A program made the position numbers and the translations under genes. Of a stretch of 8,453 nt of DNA, positions 7,660 through 8,453 are shown one piece after another (position 1 is the first letter of the stretch; each line of letters opens with the position of its first letter). Location: positions 1 to 8,453 of the forward strand of contig JAUCGD010000128.1 in the NCBI GenBank assembly GCA_030377945.1, in the 5' to 3' direction. The stretch comes from Desulfobacterales bacterium HSG17 (GTDB lineage Bacteria; Desulfobacterota; Desulfobacteria; Desulfobacterales; Desulfococcaceae). Below the pieces are notes generated by a model. It had not been told where the DNA came from, made no database searches, and saw nothing but the letters and a program-made list of their open reading frames with translations.

Positions 7660-7683
7660 GTGTGGTTCACGCCACATTCGACA
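7654..7683. other. Imperfect inverted repeat at the end of the DUF2442 gene
   Basis: Arms TGTCAAGTGTGG and CCACATTCGACA (12 bp, two mismatches) enclose a 6-nt loop. The repeat spans the DUF2442 stop and the TTGACA candidate. There is no T-run, so it is a poor intrinsic terminator. It could be an operator or have no function. Confidence 0.3.
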
Positions 7684-7942
7684 GACTCATTTGCGGAGCA
7701 GGTGCTCCCCGAAGCAAACCTTCCGTGCTGAGATCTTCATCAATATCCGGCCAGTGAATGCCGTATCCGCCGCCGCAAACCTGCCATTTTTTCCGCTGTC
7801 CCAGTGTGGCATGAAGCAGTCTTGGATACCATGCCAACGGCACTGTAATTGTCCGCCCGTCAAGCATATCAACGCTTAATGTATCTTCAGTAAAATGTAC
7901 ATCTTTAACACGTTCACCGGGTTTAATTTCTGAAATAGTCAT
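7667..7942 (-). CDS. DUF2442 domain-containing protein
   Basis: A 91-residue protein that matches the DUF2442 family along its length. Near the start it reads VKDVHFTEDTLSVDMLDGR, then VPLAWYPRLLHA (about residues 35-46), then CGGGYGIHWPDIDEDLS (about 56-72) and GLLRG. These are the family's hallmark motifs, and the protein looks intact. The biochemical role is unknown. The family is commonly encoded next to DUF4160 proteins, and such pairs of very small genes resemble toxin-antitoxin modules in layout; that role is not established. The ATG at 7942 has GGAGG 6 nt upstream. It overlaps the DUF4160 stop as ATGA in the present frame. A tail of about seven residues after the conserved domain is unremarkable. 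Confidence 0.88.
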   Translation of the reverse strand: MTISEIKPGERVKDVHFTEDTLSVDMLDGRTITVPLAWYPRLLHATLGQRKKWQVCGGGYGIHWPDIDEDLSTEGLLRGAPAPQMSLSNVA

Positions 7943-7952
7943 TCCAGGCCTC
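7923..7952 (-). pseudogene. Out-of-frame C-terminal relic of the DUF4160 gene
   Basis: The codons GAG GCC TGG AAT GAC TAT TTC followed by AGA AAT TAA encode EAWNDYFRN and stop, the usual end of DUF4160 proteins. The relic overlaps the first 20 nt of the DUF2442 gene. This is the overlap an intact DUF4160-DUF2442 operon would have. It is one frame away from the surviving N-terminal part. Confidence 0.6.
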
Positions 7953-8094
7953 CGAAATTTCGGGCAAGCCCCACCGGGTTTATCCAGAATTTACATGACA
8001 AAGAGTCACGATCTATATGAACATGAGGCGGTTCATTGGGTTCATGACTGTAAAAGTATATCCGGTAAGGGCCGAATCTGAGAACAACGGGCAT
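7939..8094 (-). pseudogene. DUF4160 protein, C-terminally truncated by internal deletion/frameshift
   Basis: This 51-residue frame begins MPVVLRFGPYRIYFYSHEP, followed by NEPPHVHIDRD and KFWINPVGLARN, the characteristic first two thirds of DUF4160. The family normally continues with a helix and ends around residue 75-85 with LEAWNEYF-like sequence. Here the frame closes after NFGGLE. The expected C-terminus is still present one frame over: 7952-7923 on the minus strand reads EAWNDYFRN then TAA. About 20-25 residues' worth of DNA, not a multiple of three, therefore appears deleted between the NPVGLARN segment and EAW. The start has GAGG about 4 nt upstream. The GGAGG that serves the next gene lies in the surviving C-terminal codons. 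A shortened product may be made, but normal function is unlikely. Alternatively the base sequence has an error. Confidence 0.75.
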
Positions 8095-8290
8095 AGTTCC
8101 TCAATTTTATGGTTTTATTAATTTGCATTTTCGTCAGTGGCTCCTTTACAAAATCAACTAATAACCCTGATGTTTTAAATAGTCGAGGAAAATATGCATT
8201 TAGGAAATTCCTAATAAATAAAATACCTGCATAAAGCTGGGGAATAAATCCCCCAGCTACAAGCTAAACCACCCTAAAGGGTGCTGAATA
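8095..8290. other. Gene-free AT-rich stretch upstream of the DUF4160 gene
   Basis: No gene is supported here. A 74-codon open stretch on the minus strand (from about 8261 into the DUF4160 gene) has no good start and no recognised family. A perfect 7-bp inverted repeat TTAGGAA-A-TTCCTAA lies at 8200-8214, and two hairpins follow (annotated separately). I see no convincing sigma-70 promoter for the DUF4160-DUF2442 genes, though it should lie here. Confidence 0.4.
8235..8283. repeat. Two tandem hairpins, possible IS200/IS605-type end remnant
   Basis: The first hairpin has an 8-bp stem, AGCTGGGG (8235-8242) with CCCCAGCT (8251-8258), and an 8-nt loop. The second is CACCCT-AA-AGGGTG (8270-8283). 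Adjacent subterminal hairpins without target duplications are typical of IS200/IS605 ends and of palindrome-associated derivatives, so a relic is possible, but no transposase or TnpB fragment is seen. The first hairpin could also be a terminator for something beyond the window; it lacks a long T-run. Confidence 0.45.
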
Positions 8291-8417
8291 GACATTATCG
8301 GAAATAACTTTTGTAGGGTGCGTTAGCGCAGCGTAACGCACCGCAACCTTTATTACGGTGCGTTACGGCTATCGCCTAACACACCCTACGGTGGAAATCC
8401 TTATTTCCAATAATGTC
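8291..8417. repeat. MITE-like palindromic repeat, copy 2
   Basis: Same element and same orientation as the copy at 1982-2110. Termini are GACATTATCGGAAATAA and its near-perfect reverse complement (one mismatch, CCAATAATGTC), flanked by TA at 8289-8290 and 8418-8419. Differences from copy 1 cluster in the centre (a 2-nt shorter loop, CTTTATTACGG against CTTAAAATAACGG) and in a few single bases. The palindromic GTGCGTTAGCGCAGCGTAAC core is identical. It starts 7 bp after the second hairpin of the preceding pair. Confidence 0.85.
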
Positions 8418-8453
8418 TAATAAATAACAAAATATGATTTTAACAGCAGGCTT

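Noticed and set aside
7643..7879. 78-aa plus-strand frame opposite the DUF2442 gene
   Set aside because: It is a complement shadow of a clear DUF2442 family gene, with no family resemblance of its own.
8020..8261. Open minus-strand stretch of about 74 codons upstream of and overlapping the DUF4160 gene
   Set aside because: Its only ATG is late and poorly placed for translation, it runs through the hairpins, and it overlaps the recognisable DUF4160 start in another frame.

Overview
The window is a moderately AT-rich bacterial fragment. An anaerobic Ni-Fe carbon monoxide dehydrogenase, an SbcCD-like nuclease/ATPase pair and small palindromic repeats of the 'GTAGGGTGCGTTAGCGC' kind together suggest an anaerobe. 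A sulfate-reducing Desulfobacterota lineage such as the Desulfonema/Desulfobacteraceae group is my best guess. The taxonomic call is inference from gene content and style, not from a marker gene.

Layout. Positions 1-94 show no recognisable gene. Positions 95-1852 (+) hold a catalytic CO dehydrogenase subunit (cooS). Its C-cluster ligands are all present, but its N-terminal Fe-S cluster region is missing or degraded. A short possible ORF (1909-1998, +) follows and runs into a ~129 bp palindromic MITE-like element (1982-2110). On the minus strand, 7542 down to 2119, lies a tight three-gene operon: yhaO-like metallophosphoesterase, yhaN-like SMC/Rad50-type ATPase (overlapping by ATGA), and a LysE/RhtB-family exporter 10 bp further on. 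Upstream of it, on the same strand, is a DUF4160-DUF2442 pair. The DUF2442 gene is intact. The DUF4160 gene has lost an internal segment, and its old C-terminus survives out of frame. Positions 8095-8453 carry no gene. They hold a small palindrome, two tandem hairpins and a second copy of the MITE-like element (8291-8417).

How it fits together. YhaO and YhaN are expected to form an Mre11/Rad50-like (SbcD/SbcC-like) complex that processes DNA ends. The exporter is translationally close but has no obvious functional link to them. The two MITE copies are in the same orientation and bracket the whole minus-strand block, about 6.2 kb. The damaged cooS, the damaged DUF4160 gene, the clipped small ORF and the repeats suggest a genome region undergoing rearrangement and decay. 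I did not find a clearly new multi-gene system. The most informative oddities are the cooS N-terminus, the DUF4160 deletion scar and the paired repeats.
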